A stretch of DNA of 64,000 bases from Adiantum capillus-veneris (Eukaryota; Streptophyta; Polypodiopsida; Polypodiales; Pteridaceae): contig CM043971.1 in NCBI GenBank assembly GCA_014529385.2, positions 53,045,209-53,109,208 on the forward strand. The letters are read 5' to 3'. Positions 36,991-49,836 of the stretch are shown one piece after another. Every line of letters starts with the position of its first letter. The stretch's first letter is position 1. The notes under the pieces were generated by a model. The model saw only the letters and a program-made list of their open reading frames with translations. It had not been told where the DNA came from and ran no database searches. The position numbers and the translations under genes were made by a program.

Positions 36991-37660
36991 TGTTAATGGG
37001 TCACCACAACGGACGTCTATAGCATAGCTATCGACACTGAGATAATGTAAAAACTTCCTTGACTCTTTCAAGTTGTCAATCTCAAGAAGTGAACCTTAAC
37101 AAGCAATCACACCAACTCAACGAGCAAAACAACACTCAATGATCAGGGAAATCTGTTTATGTCTTTTCTCACCGCTCTAGGTCATCACGCCAGGTCGGCA
37201 CTCGAACAGACTCTAAATGCAACAAAACTTTAGGAGGAGGTCTAGGACACCTAGGGGCACTATCCTACCAAGTCTAGTTGCAATCTGACAAGGTATCAAA
37301 ATCACGATCGATCATGAAAAAGGTCTTAAAAATTGCAACAAAACATACCAAAACTATAGCCCTATGGTCTAAGAACACTCTCATATGGTCAAAACATAAA
37401 AAAATAGTGATTTAAGCACGCAAATTTTAAGATTAGGCTCAATAACACGTAGTCGTGAACCTCAACAAAACTGACAATGCTTACACTTAATTGAAAGAGC
37501 ACGAAAATAGGAACACAATGCAAGTTTCAAAATAAAAAACGGATTACCCAATCATTAGAAAAGTTGATTACAAGTTGGAACTTTGTAGTCGCTTGAGCGT
37601 GGAACTCATGTGTAAGAGGGAAATTGGACTGTACCATGACTAAGTGCGTGCCTCAAACAA
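36991..37660 (-). repeat. 5' LTR of the Tat-like element (right edge uncertain)
   Basis: The inner edge reads TGTTAATGGGTCACC on the plus strand, so the LTR ends CA on the minus strand next to the primer site. No second LTR is available to fix the outer edge. Confidence 0.5.
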
Positions 37661-39055
37661 AAAAAATTCTTGAGTGGATGGTTCTCACAAAATGCCTGCC
37701 ATGTTAGTAGTTGGTTCTTTGATAGTCCTCCCAGACCAATGCTCTTTAAAAAGTTTGATACCTTCTGGCATCTCTTCCCAATTCAATAAGTCAAACACAC
37801 TTGTGCTAGATGACTCCTCGTATAAAATTTACTTTAATGATCTTGCATGCTATGTAATTCTTCTTGAACTAGAAAGGTAGAATGAGGGGCAATGGAAAAA
37901 TTCCTTTCCAAAAAGAGGACGTGGCCAAGTTTGTAGTGTTGTGACAGAGCAAAAGCTATTAAAGAGTGCCCTTTTGATGCCAGAGATGAGTTTTTGCAAC
38001 AATGGAACTGCACTATTGCTTGGGGCAATTTTGGAAAAAGGAGAAATATTCAAGCTCCAATATTGCTGAAGATAACTATACAGGACCACCTGTCCCTACA
38101 CTCCTTGTGTAGCTAATTGCCATGACACCAAGCTCCCACTCACTATGTAGCTAATTGCCAATACTCACTGTAATACATACAAAAGTAAATGAATGTGGTT
38201 TTGGAAAGTTCTCATGTTGGTCTTAAAGCGACTTTCAAGTGGTCTTAAAGTGTTTGTCTTAAGACTGAAAGTGCTTGACAAGTAGTCTTCAAGTGCTTTG
38301 CAAGTGGTCCTAGAGTACTTTTCAAGTGACCCTAGAGTACTTTGCAAGTGGTCTTTAAGTGCTTTGCAAGTGGTCATAGAGTACTTTGCAAGTGGCCCTA
38401 AAGTTCTTATCAAGTGGCCAAAAAGTGCTTGTCAAGTGAACTGGATGTTATCACTAAGTTCTTGTCAATTCACAGTTCTCTCTAAGTGTCTTGAAAGCAC
38501 TCATATGTGGTGCAAAGGTGGTGAACATTTCTCTCAAAGAGATGAATTTGTTAGGGGAGTGCTTCAAAGTTAAAAGTTCTCCTCTAGGCGCATGCTATTA
38601 TAGGTTTGTTCAAATACATCATTTGAAAATTCATATACGGCTCACCTTTCACCAGGCATATCAAAAACCCAATGCATCACAACATGTGGGAGTAGATAAA
38701 AGAAGGGGGCTTGTCATCCAAAAAGACGTAGGTATCATCATGCCCATTCACCTTGTTGTAGAAGAGTCCCTCAATGACAAATGAGCTCTTTTGAATACGG
38801 TAATGCCATTCATCCCTTTCAAAGTTTATGATCAAGTGCTTGTTGGTGTTAGTGCACTTCAAGAGGTAGAAGTCTTCAAATGGCTCTTTTGCATTTACTG
38901 CAAGTTCTGGCCAACCATCAGGGCATCACTCATATCGTGATTGTGGCCATCATACATGGGCTCTCCTGGTAACTCTTCATCACTGGATGCTTCACTATCA
39001 CTTACATCATTGATAGTGGGTTGTATTCGCAAGTACTCTTACCCCTTGATGTGCA
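37661..39055. other. repeat-bearing stretch between elements
   Basis: No confident gene. It contains the 21-bp minisatellite (38205-38450). A minus-strand frame at 38677-38862 (LIINFERDEWHYRIQKSSFV) resembles transposon-derived protein but is not identified. The plus-strand copia copy 3 begins at about 39056. Confidence 0.5.
38205..38450. repeat. 21-bp minisatellite
   Basis: About twelve imperfect units like AGTACTTTGCAAGTGGTCCTA. Because 21 is a multiple of three, one minus-strand frame stays open and reads a seven-residue repeat (TTCKALEDYL and the like). I regard that as a by-product. Confidence 0.85.
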
Positions 39056-40898
39056 TGCATGTCAGTTGCTGCAAATTCACATGTGTGGTATTTTGACAGT
39101 GGTGCTACAAAGCACATTACCTCACATTGTGATTTGTTCACCTCTCTTGAGTTTGTCCCTCATGAAAATTCAGTTACTTGTGCCAACAATGCCTCTTATC
39201 CGGTTCAGGGAGTTGGAAAGATTGTGCTTACTGCTACAAATGGCAATTCTTTCACACTTGTTGATGCACTTTATGTACCTAGGATCAAGAACGATCTTTT
39301 GTCTGTATCTGCACTTGCTAGACTTGGTCTTGTAGTCAAATTTGTGGATGACAGATGTACAATACATAATCTCAATTTTGGTGATGAAATTGTTGCATCT
39401 GGCATTTTATGCCGTGGGCTATATAAGATCACTTTGTATGACAAGTGTGGGCAGAATTTTGCAAATGCAGTTGTGGATTCAAAGGCTATTTCAGATGCAA
39501 AACTTTCGCATGCACGTTTTGGTCATCTGAATTTTTCCATTTTGCTGCATTTGCAGAAATCTGATATGGTTGCTTCCTTGCCACTTCTTGAAGCACCTGT
39601 CAAACATGCTTATGAACGCTATTTTTGGGTAAGATGCAGTGTTCTAAGTTTCCAAAGGAAGGTTCAATTAGGGCCACATGCAGGTTGAAGCTTGTGCATA
39701 GTGATGTGTGTGGGCCCATGCAAACTCCGTCTTTGGGCAATTATAACCTTTAATTTGTGACTTTTATTGGTGATTACTTGAGGCATGCATGGGTGTATCC
39801 GTTGAAGGCAAAGTCAAAGTATTTATGTGCTTCAAACAATTTCTGGCTATGGTTGAAAATGTCTCGAAATGTACTATGGGCACCCTTTGTTCCGATTGAG
39901 GGGGATAGTATATGTCTCATGAATTTAATGCATTTTTGGCTATTCGTGGGTTAAAACCCAATGTAAAGTGCCTTACACGCCTCAACAAAATGGTGTTGTG
40001 AGAGGAAAAACAGGTCACTTACGAAAATGGCACAATGTATGGTTAAAAGTTAAGCTTTTCCGCATTCGTTTTGGCTTGAGGCCATCATGTGTGCCACTTA
40101 TGTACTAAGCAGATGTCCTACAAAAGCTTTGCAGTCTATGGCTCCATATGAAGCATGGCATGATAGAAAGTCTACTATTGAGCACATGCGTGTTTTTGGT
40201 TGTTTGGCATACACTTTGGTGCCACAAACACAATGCAAAAAATTGGATGATAAGACTGTCAAACTATTTTGTTGGTTATAGTGCTGAAAACAAAGGTTAT
40301 AGGTTGTATCATCCACAAACAAAGCGTATTCTAGTTTCACGGGATGTTGTCTTTGTGGAAGATTATGTTCAACCCTTGCTGACATGTACTAGAGACAGTA
40401 ATGTAAGCTCACATGACATTTATGACACTTTGTTGCCTCTTTCAGTGGTGGAAGTTCGAATGTAAATTACAATGAGGCAAATGTACAACCTATGGGGTTT
40501 CTGAAAATGTTACAGGTCAGCCTATTACTGATGCAGATGTACATGATGTACTTGATGAGGAAAGGGCTGAGAATGAGCATGCTAGAGGTATGCCAAAATG
40601 CCTCGTGTTGCATACTTTGCATGACAATAAATTGGATGCACCTTTGTCTAGTCGTACTCTTTCAGGTTCTCGCCATGCATCTTATGCATGAGATTGTTAT
40701 GCTTTGGCTGTGTCTAGCTTACATATGATGTTGAGGAACCTCTATCTTTGATAAAGCAAAAAATTCAAAAAATTGGATGGCTGCCATGCAATCAAAATAT
40801 GATGCACTTATAGAAAATGACACACGGACTTTATGTGATTTTCCTCCTAGCAAAAAGGCCATTAATACAGAGTGGATTTACAAGTTGAAACGCAAGCC
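39056..40898 (+). pseudogene. Ty1/copia fragment, copy 3
   Basis: Same copia family, plus strand, lacking both LTRs, gag and most of RT. It starts just upstream of the protease (HVWYFDSGATKHITSH, about 39080) and runs through the integrase finger (about 39500-39640), the integrase core and into the start of RT (YKLKRKP). It ends at 40898, where an oppositely oriented fragment of the same family begins. Frameshifts occur throughout. Confidence 0.88.
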
Positions 40899-43800
40899 GA
40901 CCCATACAAAGATTTGTAACATTTGCACACCTTATCCTCTTGTCCTTTCTTGACAATACCGCGAGGTTGCAGTACATATATGTCACCATTTTAGAAAGCA
41001 GTAACAATGTATGATTGATTTACATCCCAACGAAAATGAGCTGCCAATGCACATAGAAAATGCACAGTAGTCATACAACAAGTGGGAGCAAAAGTCTCTT
41101 CATAATCTATGCCTTTTTGCAAAGCATAACCCTTTGCAACAAGTTGAGCCTTATGGCGATCAATGTCACCATCCAGTTTGCAAACCGACTTCGTACCAAT
41201 GGCCTTTTTGCTAGGAGGCAAATGACATAAAGTCCATGTGTCATTTTCTATAAGTGGATCATATTTTGATTGCATGGCAGCCATCCAATTTTCTGAATTT
41301 TGTGCTTCATAAAAAAACAGAGGTTCCTCAACATCATGTAAGCTAGACACAGCCAAAGCATAACAATTTGATGCATAAGATGGGCTAGAGCCTGAACGAG
41401 TACGAGTAGACAAAGGTGCATCCAATTTACTATCATGCAATGTATGCACCAGCCATTTTGGCATACCTCTAGCCTACTCATTTTCAGCCCTTTCCTCATC
41501 AAGTACATCATATATATCTGCATCAGTAATAGGCTGTACATTTGCCTCATTGGAATTTACATTCGAACTTCCACCACTAAAAAGGGGCAACAAAGTGTCA
41601 TAAATGTCCTATGAGCTTACATTACTGTCTCTAGAACATGAGAGCAAGGGCTGAATAGAATCTTCCACAAACACTACATCTCATGAAACCAAAATACGCT
41701 TTGTTTGCGGATGATACAACCTGTAGCCTTTGCTTTCAGCACTATAACCAACAAAAATACATTTAAGAGCCTTATCATCCAAATTTTTGCGTTGTGTTTG
41801 TGGCACCAAAGCATATGCCAAACAACCAAAAACACGCATGTGCTCAATAGAAGGCTTTCTATCATGCCTTGATTCATATGGAGTAATAGACTGCAAAGCT
41901 TTCGTAGGACACCTGTTAAGTACATAAGTGGAACATATGATGGCCTAAAGCCAAAAAGAATGCGGTAAAGCTTGACTTTTGACCATACATTGTGCCATTT
42001 TTGTAAGTGACACCATTTTTCTGAGGTGTATAAGGCATTGTATATTGGTGTTTTATCCCACGACTAGCCAGGAATGCATTAAATTCATGAGACATATCCC
42101 CCCCTTGATTAGAACAGAGGGTGCCCATAGTACATTTCGATACATTTTCAGCCATAGCCAGAAATTGTTTGAAGCACATAAAAACTTCTGACTTCTCTTT
42201 AAGCGGAAATACCCATGCATGCCTGGAGTAATCATCAATGAAAGTCACGCAGTATTGGTAATTGCCCAAGGACGGAGTTTGCATGGGTCCACAAACATCA
42301 CTATGTACAAGATTCAATCTGCATGTGGCCCTAACTGAACCATCCTTTGGAAACTTAGAACGCTGCATTTTACCCAAAATACAACCTTCACAAACATGTT
42401 TGACAGGTGCTTCAAGAGGCGGCAAAGAAGCAACCATATCAGATTTTTGCAAGCGTAGCAAACTTGAAAAATTCAGATGCCCAAAACGTGCATGCCACAA
42501 TTTTGCATCTGAAACAGCCCTTGAATCTGCAATTGCAAACTTTTGTCCACACTTGTCATACAAAGTGACCTTATACAGCCCAAGGCACAAAAGGCCAGAT
42601 GCAACAATTTCATCACCAAAACTGAGATCATGAACTGTACATCTGTCATCCACAAATTTGACTACAAGTCCAAGTCTAGCAAGTGCAGATACAGACAAAA
42701 GATTCTTTTTTATCCCAGGTATATAAAGTGCATCAACAAGTGTGAAAGAACTGCCATTTGCAGTAGTAAGCACAATCTTTCCAACTCCTTGAACCGGATA
42801 AGAGGCATCGTTGGCACAAGTGACTGAATTTCCATGAGGGACAGACTCAAGAGAGGTGAACAATTCATGATGTGATATAATGTGCTTTGTAGAACCACTG
42901 TCAAAATACCACACATGTGAATCTGCAGCAATTGACATGCATGCATCATGAACAACAGGATTGTAAGTGCAATCTTCACTAAAAGCCCATTCTGCATCAA
43001 CATCAGCATCACAGTCTCCTTTCACAAAAGACTCAACATGGCTGCATTTGTAGTGGAACCAGCATTTGCAGTGGAACTACCCTCTTTCTTCTTTGCCTCT
43101 TTGGCCTTGAACTTAGGACACTGCTTGATCAAGTGATCATTAGCTTTACAATAATGGAAATGCATCTTCTTTTTGCCCTTATCACCAGAATTTCCAGACA
43201 AATTGCTGCCAGCAGAAGCATTAGAACATAATTTTTGCCACTCGCAGCAGAACCATAAGAAGTGGCTGCATTGCTGTTACCACCCTTTCTTTGAGAAGCA
43301 ATAAAAGCCCGTTCAACTGCATAATGCTGCCTAGTCTTGTTTTTTTTGGAAAGTGACTCTTGCAATAGCAATGTGCATAATGCATCAAACTTGACAACTT
43401 CAGGATTTCCTTGGGTCATAATTCTCCAAGTACTAGCAAAAGTCTAGTAAGAATCTGGTAAAGCATCAAGAACAGTCTGCACAAAGGAACTGTCTGAAAT
43501 GATTCACCCGCAGAAATAAATTGCTCATTGTTATCCTTGACACCAGCAAGGAAAGTGTCCATATCATCTTCCTCATGCATGATCTTCGATTCCAGCTTTT
43601 TACACAGCAAATCAATTTTAGCCTCATTGCGGCTTGCATAAAGACCTGCTAGAATATCGCAAGCCTGTTTTGCAAATTTTGCTGAACGAATGTGAGGAGT
43701 AATGGAGCGCTTCACAGACAATGCAATCAATGCATGAGCCTATGCATCTTTACATCCCAACAAGCTTGTTCTGTCGTAGGCAAAACAAATCTAATGGCAA

Positions 43801-44522
43801 CAATTCTTGCAGCAAGACCTGCAACGCCCTCAACATCGCCTAATCCTCAGAACTAGGACGTACATCAATGCCCTGCACAATATTCCAGACACCTTTAACA
43901 TCATGTAAGCCCACATAGGGTAATTGTCCCCATCCAACCTGTCCTCAGCAACAAACATCTTGAACACATCTGTGTTGTTGTCAGCCATAGAAAATGTCTG
44001 CACCTGATGTGAAAACTGTCCGAAATGAGGAGAAACTTAGTGAGACTAACACGTGCTATATAACAAAACCCACAGTAGACTGTATAGGATCTGTTATGCA
44101 GAAAACGGCACTGACAAAAATTCTGTACAAAATGACGATATTGCCTGTGCAGACCTGCCTGTAGTGGAAATGGAGGCCGAAATGAGCTTGTGAACGCTCG
44201 CCAAAGCTCACAGAAATCGAAGAAAGTCAGCAGGCGTGTGATGGAGTTGCTGGCGACTAAGGCCGGGAGGATGGCACCTACTCTGATACCAATTGTTGGA
44301 ATTAGGGTTGCAAAGAAACGCACACAGCTTGGAGAAGACGAAGGAAGCTCAAGGCACACAATAGAGAGTGTATTACTTAGTGTGCAATTGAAAAGATAGA
44401 TAGCCATAGAGTGATGGGCGTATATACAAATGCATGGGGGAAAGACCTCCTAAAGAGGAAAAAAAAAGCCCCAGCAGTCTTAGTGTGTTCACACACATCA
44501 CTACCACATGTATATGGTAACA
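40899..44522 (-). pseudogene. Ty1/copia fragment, copy 4, with 5' LTR
   Basis: Minus-strand copy. 5' LTR 44294-44522. The primer-site complement at about 44280-44291 has one base change. Gag (about 43980 down to 43040) is broken by frameshifts. The longest frame (41916-43025) covers protease (FDSGSTKHIISH, Ser for Ala), the integrase finger and core. RT starts at about 41300 and breaks off at 40899, where the head-to-head junction with copy 3 lies. RNase H and the 3' LTR are missing. Confidence 0.9.
44294..44522 (-). repeat. 5' LTR of copia copy 4
   Basis: 229 bp, same ends as the 227-bp LTRs of copy 1, with scattered substitutions and indels (older insertion). Confidence 0.92.
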
Positions 44523-44655
44523 ATTCATTTGTTGTAGGTTGTTTAGTGATGTTGATGCAATATTTTTGCTCGTTGTTGCTAGGTGTAAGCTTTGTTTGCA
44601 AATGAATGTGCGTGGTAGATTTGTTAGACAATGCATTATAAGAGAAAGAAGGAGA

Positions 44656-44658
44656 TAA

Positions 44659-44707
<49 letters not shown>

Positions 44708-44816
44708 AAGAGAAAGAGATAGATAGAGGGAGAGGGATAGAGATAGAGAGATAGGGAAAGAGGAAAAAAGAGAGAGAAAGAGAGAGAGATAGATAGAGGG
44801 AGAGAGGAAAAGAGAT

Positions 44817-44873
<57 letters not shown>

Positions 44874-44975
44874 AAGAGAGAGAGATATAGATGGAGAGAG
44901 GGAAAGAGAGAGAGAGAAATAGAGAAGGAGGAAAAGAGGGAAAGAGGGAAAGAGGGAGAGAAATAAAGAAGGAGG

Positions 44976-45046
<71 letters not shown>

Positions 45047-45155
45047 TAGAGGGAGAGAAAGATAGATAGAGGGAGGGGAAGAGGGAGATAGAGAAATAGA
45101 GATATCCGTGGGGAGAAAGAGATAGATAGAGAGAGCAAGATAAAGAAATAGAAAA
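44656..45155. repeat. about 500-bp (GA)n tract
   Basis: GA dinucleotides with interspersed GGGA, AAAG and ATAG. It begins about 130 bp beyond the copia LTR. All three minus-strand frames stay open through it and would encode only Ser/Leu-rich low complexity, so no gene is called. Confidence 0.95.
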
Positions 45156-45184
45156 ATAAGGAGCAGTGGTTGTAGGCAAAACAA

Positions 45185-45495
45185 CCATTTTGTGGTGTGC
45201 GCAGTGTGGGTATGCTTCTACTTCTGTAGAGTGCTATGAAAAAGCCAATGGAATTCAGAAATTGCTTTCTACTCTCTTCTCCTTAACTTCTCTATCTTTC
45301 TCTCTCTCTCTTTCTCCCCACGGAATAGGCATTAGGTTGGAGAGCTTTCAACGATACTGTATCTCAGACTGTAGGCAGGCATGCAATGTGTAAAGTAAAG
45401 AGATGCTGCGCAAGAAGCACAATAAAGAAGCTCTTCTTCATAGCACTCTACAGAAGCAAGAGCACTCTCGCACTGCGCACAACACAAAACGATGG
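45185..45495. repeat. inverted-repeat element, possible MITE
   Basis: Left arm CCATTTTGTGGTGTGCGCAG (45185) and TTCTGTAGAGTGCTATGA (45222-45239). The right arm has TCATAGCACTCTACAGAA (45438-45455, exact complement) and CACTGCGCACAACACAAAAC (45471). Arms of about 55 bp surround about 200 bp. No target duplication identified. Confidence 0.55.
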
Positions 45496-45639
45496 CTACA
45501 TTTACAGCCATAACTCTTTATCTCTAATCAGAATGATGGCTACATTATGTAATTGTATATATATTTGTGTGTACATATATATTTGTTTATGCATGTATGT
45601 AAGCACTAAGGACAGGAACAAAGCACCCGAAGGTTAAAT

Positions 45640-46076
45640 GCTTCCTCTTGGGTAAAGTCCTTTTTTAATCATGGCGTTGCGGTCATTGATCCACTCATGC
45701 ATGGATTACCGCAACGTACCTTTGGTTTTACCACGGTTGAAACTGTGATGATATCTAAAGAGGTGCCACTTGACCTTTAGCACTACTAGCCTAGGTCTAC
45801 TAGATGTATATGTATCTACGTGCTTGTGTGCTAATATACTTGTGTACGTATTTTTAGATGAGTGAGTAGGGGGGAAAGCTAAATCTCATATTGCTCTTTG
45901 TAATGTAGATGTCAGACGAGAGACCACCTGGTGGGGAGCAACCATCTGGCTCGTCTTTTGGTTGGTTCACATCCATGTGGGCTCCCACCCGGGATGGACA
46001 TCGCCTCTAGTGGACCTGAGTCTTGAGGCGGTGAGAACAAGCAAGAATTAAATATAATTTTTGGCTAGTTTAAACC
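45640..46076. other. non-coding stretch
   Basis: No supportable feature. The sequence becomes GC-richer toward the reading frame at 46392. Confidence 0.4.
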
Positions 46077-47009
46077 ATGAGTTACATAGGTTTATTTTTG
46101 TTATTTGCAGGCATGGCCATCCTACACCTACTCTACTCAGGTTCCTCCACTGGTCGTAGATCCAGACCTACAGCGGGCTCTCTCTTTACGAGACCAGTAC
46201 CTCCGTTTGACGGAGGGATTGTTTGGCCGCTACACTCTACAGCAGCTTGCGACCTACGGTCTTTCTCCATAGTCCACACCATGGGGGAGTCAGGGAGGTA
46301 CTCCTTACATCCAGAGCCTTGCATTGAGGCACCTCAGTCTACGGCCCCTTCTTATCATCCTAGTCCTCTTCCATCGTAGGGTCCCACTCCCATGGCATCA
46401 CACGGTCCTATGCCACTCCATTCCACTCCTGCTTTGCCAGAACACCATCGACGTACTTCCTCTAGCGGTGAGCGTGGATGCTCGTCTCAAGGCAGGGAGC
46501 GTCTAGAGAGACAAAGCGACGGCAGATCTTGTGGCTTTGCTTGTTTTGGTAGTGGCCGGGGAACAGAGTCCCCTATTTCAGAGCGTGCCGTCCCTGACGT
46601 AGAGGACGAGGATACTAACGCACTCATACCAGACACGCATGGACGCTACTACAGGGTAAAATATGGCGGAGAGGTGGACTTTGGTACAACACACGGCAAG
46701 GAATTCCGATGCCATCTTCAAATTCTTATACATTCGACGTATAAGAACTGTTTTGTAAAGTTTAGAGACCAACTGCCCGATCATGCATGCTACATTGAGG
46801 ACGCGCTGCATGCTAGATTTTTAAATGCCCCCAATCAATGTTTTTCACAACAGTGGTTGGAGGGCTATATAAAAACATTTTTAAAAAACAAGCAGTCCAG
46901 TGTACAGCGTGCATCGACCAACCATGTTAGAGATCCAGACAGGAGCTATGGCAGTGGCAACATGGTAGATACGGAGTGGGAGTGGGCAATGCAAGAAAAG
47001 AACGATTAG
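46077..47009 (+). pseudogene. possible CACTA (En/Spm)-type accessory protein remnant
   Basis: The main frame is 46392-47009 (205 codons), with protein-like sequence also at 46077-46379 in another frame. A Ser/Arg-rich start is followed by YYRVKYGGEVDFGTTHG and HLQILIHSTYKNCFVKFRDQ, then a tail with WLEGYIKTFLKNKQSS. The spacing of aromatic residues and the F...W...K pattern resembles the plant transposase (Ptta/En/Spm) domain found in CACTA ORF1 proteins. No transposase or CACTA terminal repeats seen. Weak identification by pattern only. Confidence 0.3.
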
Positions 47010-48872
47010 GCTACGAGATTGGCTCATCCTACAGACAATAACGCGAAGCTCGCGCCAGACAAAGTCCCACGCACTATGGCTCGGGAGGCAAGGTAGTCTA
47101 GAAGGATAAATATGTAAGATTGATTAAATTACAACCTAAATCGGTGATTATAAAGATTATAGTTGATGATTTGTTATTGTTATTACTAAGTTCTAGCTTA
47201 GGAAAATTCACTCTTACTCGACCAACTAGAGAGATGGTCAAGTATTGAGAGCGACATACATAATTTGATACTTGGCGGTGGTTGTTCGAGAACAACCACA
47301 TCTCTCGCGAGCAATTCGACGCAGTGGTTGGATCATTACAAGCAGTAAGTTTAAACAAATAATTTTTATATGAATTGTTTTGAGCCGTTGATAATTATTT
47401 AATTTGATTTAGATTTATGTAGAGTTAAGGTGATCAAATGTATGTGCCTTTGGACGACAACGAGAACAAGGAGGATTAGATAGAAAAATATTTGTCCAAA
47501 CTTTCATAAAGTCCCAATGTGGCACAATGTATATACAACTATCTACATTTTATTTGTAACTTTTTTATATACTTGATCTTGTGCACATTAAATTGTCAAG
47601 GTAAAGTAAATTCAATTTCAATTCTTTGATTTTTTTGTATACTCTTTCAAAAAACAATTGATGTTTCATTGTTTTATGCAGGTCAAACATAAAAGTGCTC
47701 ATTTGGGTTGGGTGGCCCAAATGAGTACCTATATTTTTGAATGGACGTTTAGCGATAATTAGCGCGGTAATATCAGCGACAATTGAGCGGTAGTAAGAGC
47801 GAGTATATTACCGTAGATATTATCACGATTTTGAGCCGCGGATAAGTCGCACACACAATTTTTTCTCTCTCCATCTTCTTTTGTTTTTTCGCGGCACTAC
47901 TCCTCTTATAGTGAATACCATACATATACACATACATATGGTGTGGAATGGACATTGCTCTCCAAACTTACAATAATATTGTAAGAAGCATGCCTTTCCC
48001 CTATCTCTTTTTATCCCCTTTAGAGTTGAAGGAAGACTTATAATTCACCTTTAGTGTTGGAAAGACTTTCTTATTATAGAAATATTGCACTTGTAAAAAT
48101 AATAATTCATTTACCATTGTTTCTATGTAGATTTGTGGTATTCTAAATTACCATGCCATGGTGTACTCTCTTTGTGTCCGGACACCATAAAAGATTCTCG
48201 ATCTTTGTTACCTTCATCTAGAGTCTTTTCAATAAATATTATGTAAATTTATTGCTTTAATACATACATGATGGAATCTAATCTATATACTTTTGAGATA
48301 TAAGTGTACCTTTGTTATTGGTGGTATGCATCAAAGCACAACCTTGGATAGATAAACTTGTAAACTTCCTTTTCTTTTTCCACCACCTTGCCATCAAAGC
48401 ACAAACTTTAATTTATTGACTCAAAACTTTCCATTCACCTTTACACCCCCTGCCCAATAGTTTGTGGTGATACCTCTTCTTCTAGGTTATAAAGCTATTC
48501 TTATATCTAATCTTAAGCTAAACAAGAACTTCATTCTCACTCAAGTTTAAAATTTTCAGAACTCCAAGTGTGCGTGCTCAACAAATGGTTTAATAGAACG
48601 ACAAAAGATCTTAGCATTCCAAAAAGATTAGTGTACCCTTGTTGGTAACATTTCACTCCCATGATAACATTTTCATCATAGCTTACACACTAATGAATGT
48701 AATGAGTGATTACTACCTCCTTCAACAAATGAAAATTTCTCTCAAAAATCCATATTCCTCTGTATCGTATTTTTAACTTTAAAAAAAAAGAGAGAAGGCA
48801 TCTTTATGGCTTTTGCCTTATGAGCAAGCCAAAAAATGATACATGCATGAAACAATTGCATCTTGTAAGTAG
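47010..48872. other. AT-rich non-coding stretch
   Basis: No gene supported. One short hairpin (47696-47730, CTCATTTGGGT / GCCCAAATGAG) is present. The stretch ends where the left 2.1-kb direct repeat begins. Confidence 0.5.
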
Positions 48873-48928
48873 TTACTATGAAAATGTGCCAATACTCAAA
48901 TGCGTGCCTCTCATTGTGGGGAGAGTAA

Positions 48929-49124
48929 GGCTATGGTCACGCGAGGCTTAGTTATTCATTCATCCTCCCAACTAAGCCTTGGACTTCACAACTATGCCAA
49001 AATCAGCTTAGTTACAATGGTTGGGCATAGCTATTCATTTAATGCTGCTTTTTGCGTGTGACAAAAAATGAGGCTTAGTTATTTGTTCAAATAACTGATA
49101 ACTAAGCCTCCCGTGACCATAGCC
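48929..49124. mobile_element. Tourist-like MITE (left copy)
   Basis: 196 bp with terminal inverted repeats GGCTATGGTCACGCGAGGCT / AGCCTCCCGTGACCATAGCC, flanked by TAA on both sides (48926-48928 and 49125-49127). A three-base TNA duplication is typical of PIF/Harbinger. Non-coding. Confidence 0.85.
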
Positions 49125-49197
49125 TAAGCAGCAACATTACCTAAGCAGCAACAGTAGGACGAGGCTCGAACACATCTTTTGTGTTCAATTTCAAAGT

Positions 49198-49836
49198 TCA
49201 ACTACCCTCAAGAAAAGAAAAGAAAAAAACCAGCAGGACTAGGCAAGAAGTCAGGAAGTAGGCAAGCAAGTGCATGGAGCCTGCTTTTTCTGCATCCAAA
49301 TCCGCCAGCACCTCCTTCAAGGCAGGGCACTTCAATATGGCAAAGCGCTCCATGCCCTTCATCGGTCCTTGCAATATGGCCCTCAATGCCGGACAATTCC
49401 ACACCGCCCACGACTCCGCCGCCCACAACATATCATCTCCGTCTCTGCACTCAGTCAGCTCTTGCAATGGCACGAGGCAAGTGCCTAGCAGTAGGCTTCT
49501 TAAGTTGGGACAGCCCATGATGAGCTTGGGCAGTATCACCTCCACATTTATCAATTCCACTTCCAACTCCACGCTCTCTAGTAACGGACAGCTCAAGTGC
49601 AAACTGCCCATGCTGTCGCACCCGATCAGGCTCAAGAACAGCTTCAATGGCACATCCACATCGTCCTCTGTCGTGTAATTCAGCCAACCTACCAACGGCA
49701 CAAGTAGTTGCTCTTCAAACAGGCAAGTAACCCAATCTCCTTCATTGGCACCCATGTCATCACCGCTGAAGGCAAACCAGCTCCTTCGTTGCACCTCCTC
49801 ATGCACTCCATTAGGAACCTCCTTCAACCTCGCCAA
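49198..49836 (-). CDS. LRR-type protein fragment (left repeat)
   Basis: 212 codons, minus strand. After an acidic N-terminal part (VQRRSWFAFSGDDMGANEGD) come leucine-rich repeats of about 24 residues with cysteine/proline consensus: CPLLESVELEVELINVEVIL, CPNLRSLLLGTCLV, CPALRAILQG, CPALKEVLADLD. Such C-P-x-L repeats occur in plant LRR proteins (F-box/LRR and NBS-LRR families). No F-box, NB-ARC or kinase domain is seen, so this is likely one exon or a captured fragment. The copy at 56574-57221 is also fully open. Confidence 0.5.
   Translation of the reverse strand: MARLKEVPNGVHEEVQRRSWFAFSGDDMGANEGDWVTCLFEEQLLVPLVGWLNYTTEDDVDVPLKLFLSLIGCDSMGSLHLSCPLLESVELEVELINVEVILPKLIMGCPNLRSLLLGTCLVPLQELTECRDGDDMLWAAESWAVWNCPALRAILQGPMKGMERFAILKCPALKEVLADLDAEKAGSMHLLAYFLTSCLVLLVFFFSFLEGS

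Larger units (their letters stand above)
31477..37660 (-). mobile_element. Tat/Athila-like Ty3 element, 5' part (minus)
   Basis: Read on the minus strand from right to left. An LTR ends at 36991. A primer site (TGGCGCCGTTGTCGGGGA at 36972-36989) is one base different from the TGGCGCCGTTGCCGGGGA site typical of Tat/Athila elements. A long leader (34100-36970) contains a tandem array. Gag-like frames run from 34010 to 32295, including a CCHC knuckle. Pol is absent. The left end runs into the complete copia insertion and degraded DNA. The right edge of the LTR is unknown (limit given is a guess). Confidence 0.65.

Noticed and set aside
38165-38413. 82-codon frame with a seven-residue repeat
   Set aside because: By-product of the 21-bp minisatellite.
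44373-45188. Long minus-strand open frames (up to 271 codons) rich in Ser, Leu and Pro
   Set aside because: Produced by the GA/CT repeat; all three minus-strand frames are open and low complexity.
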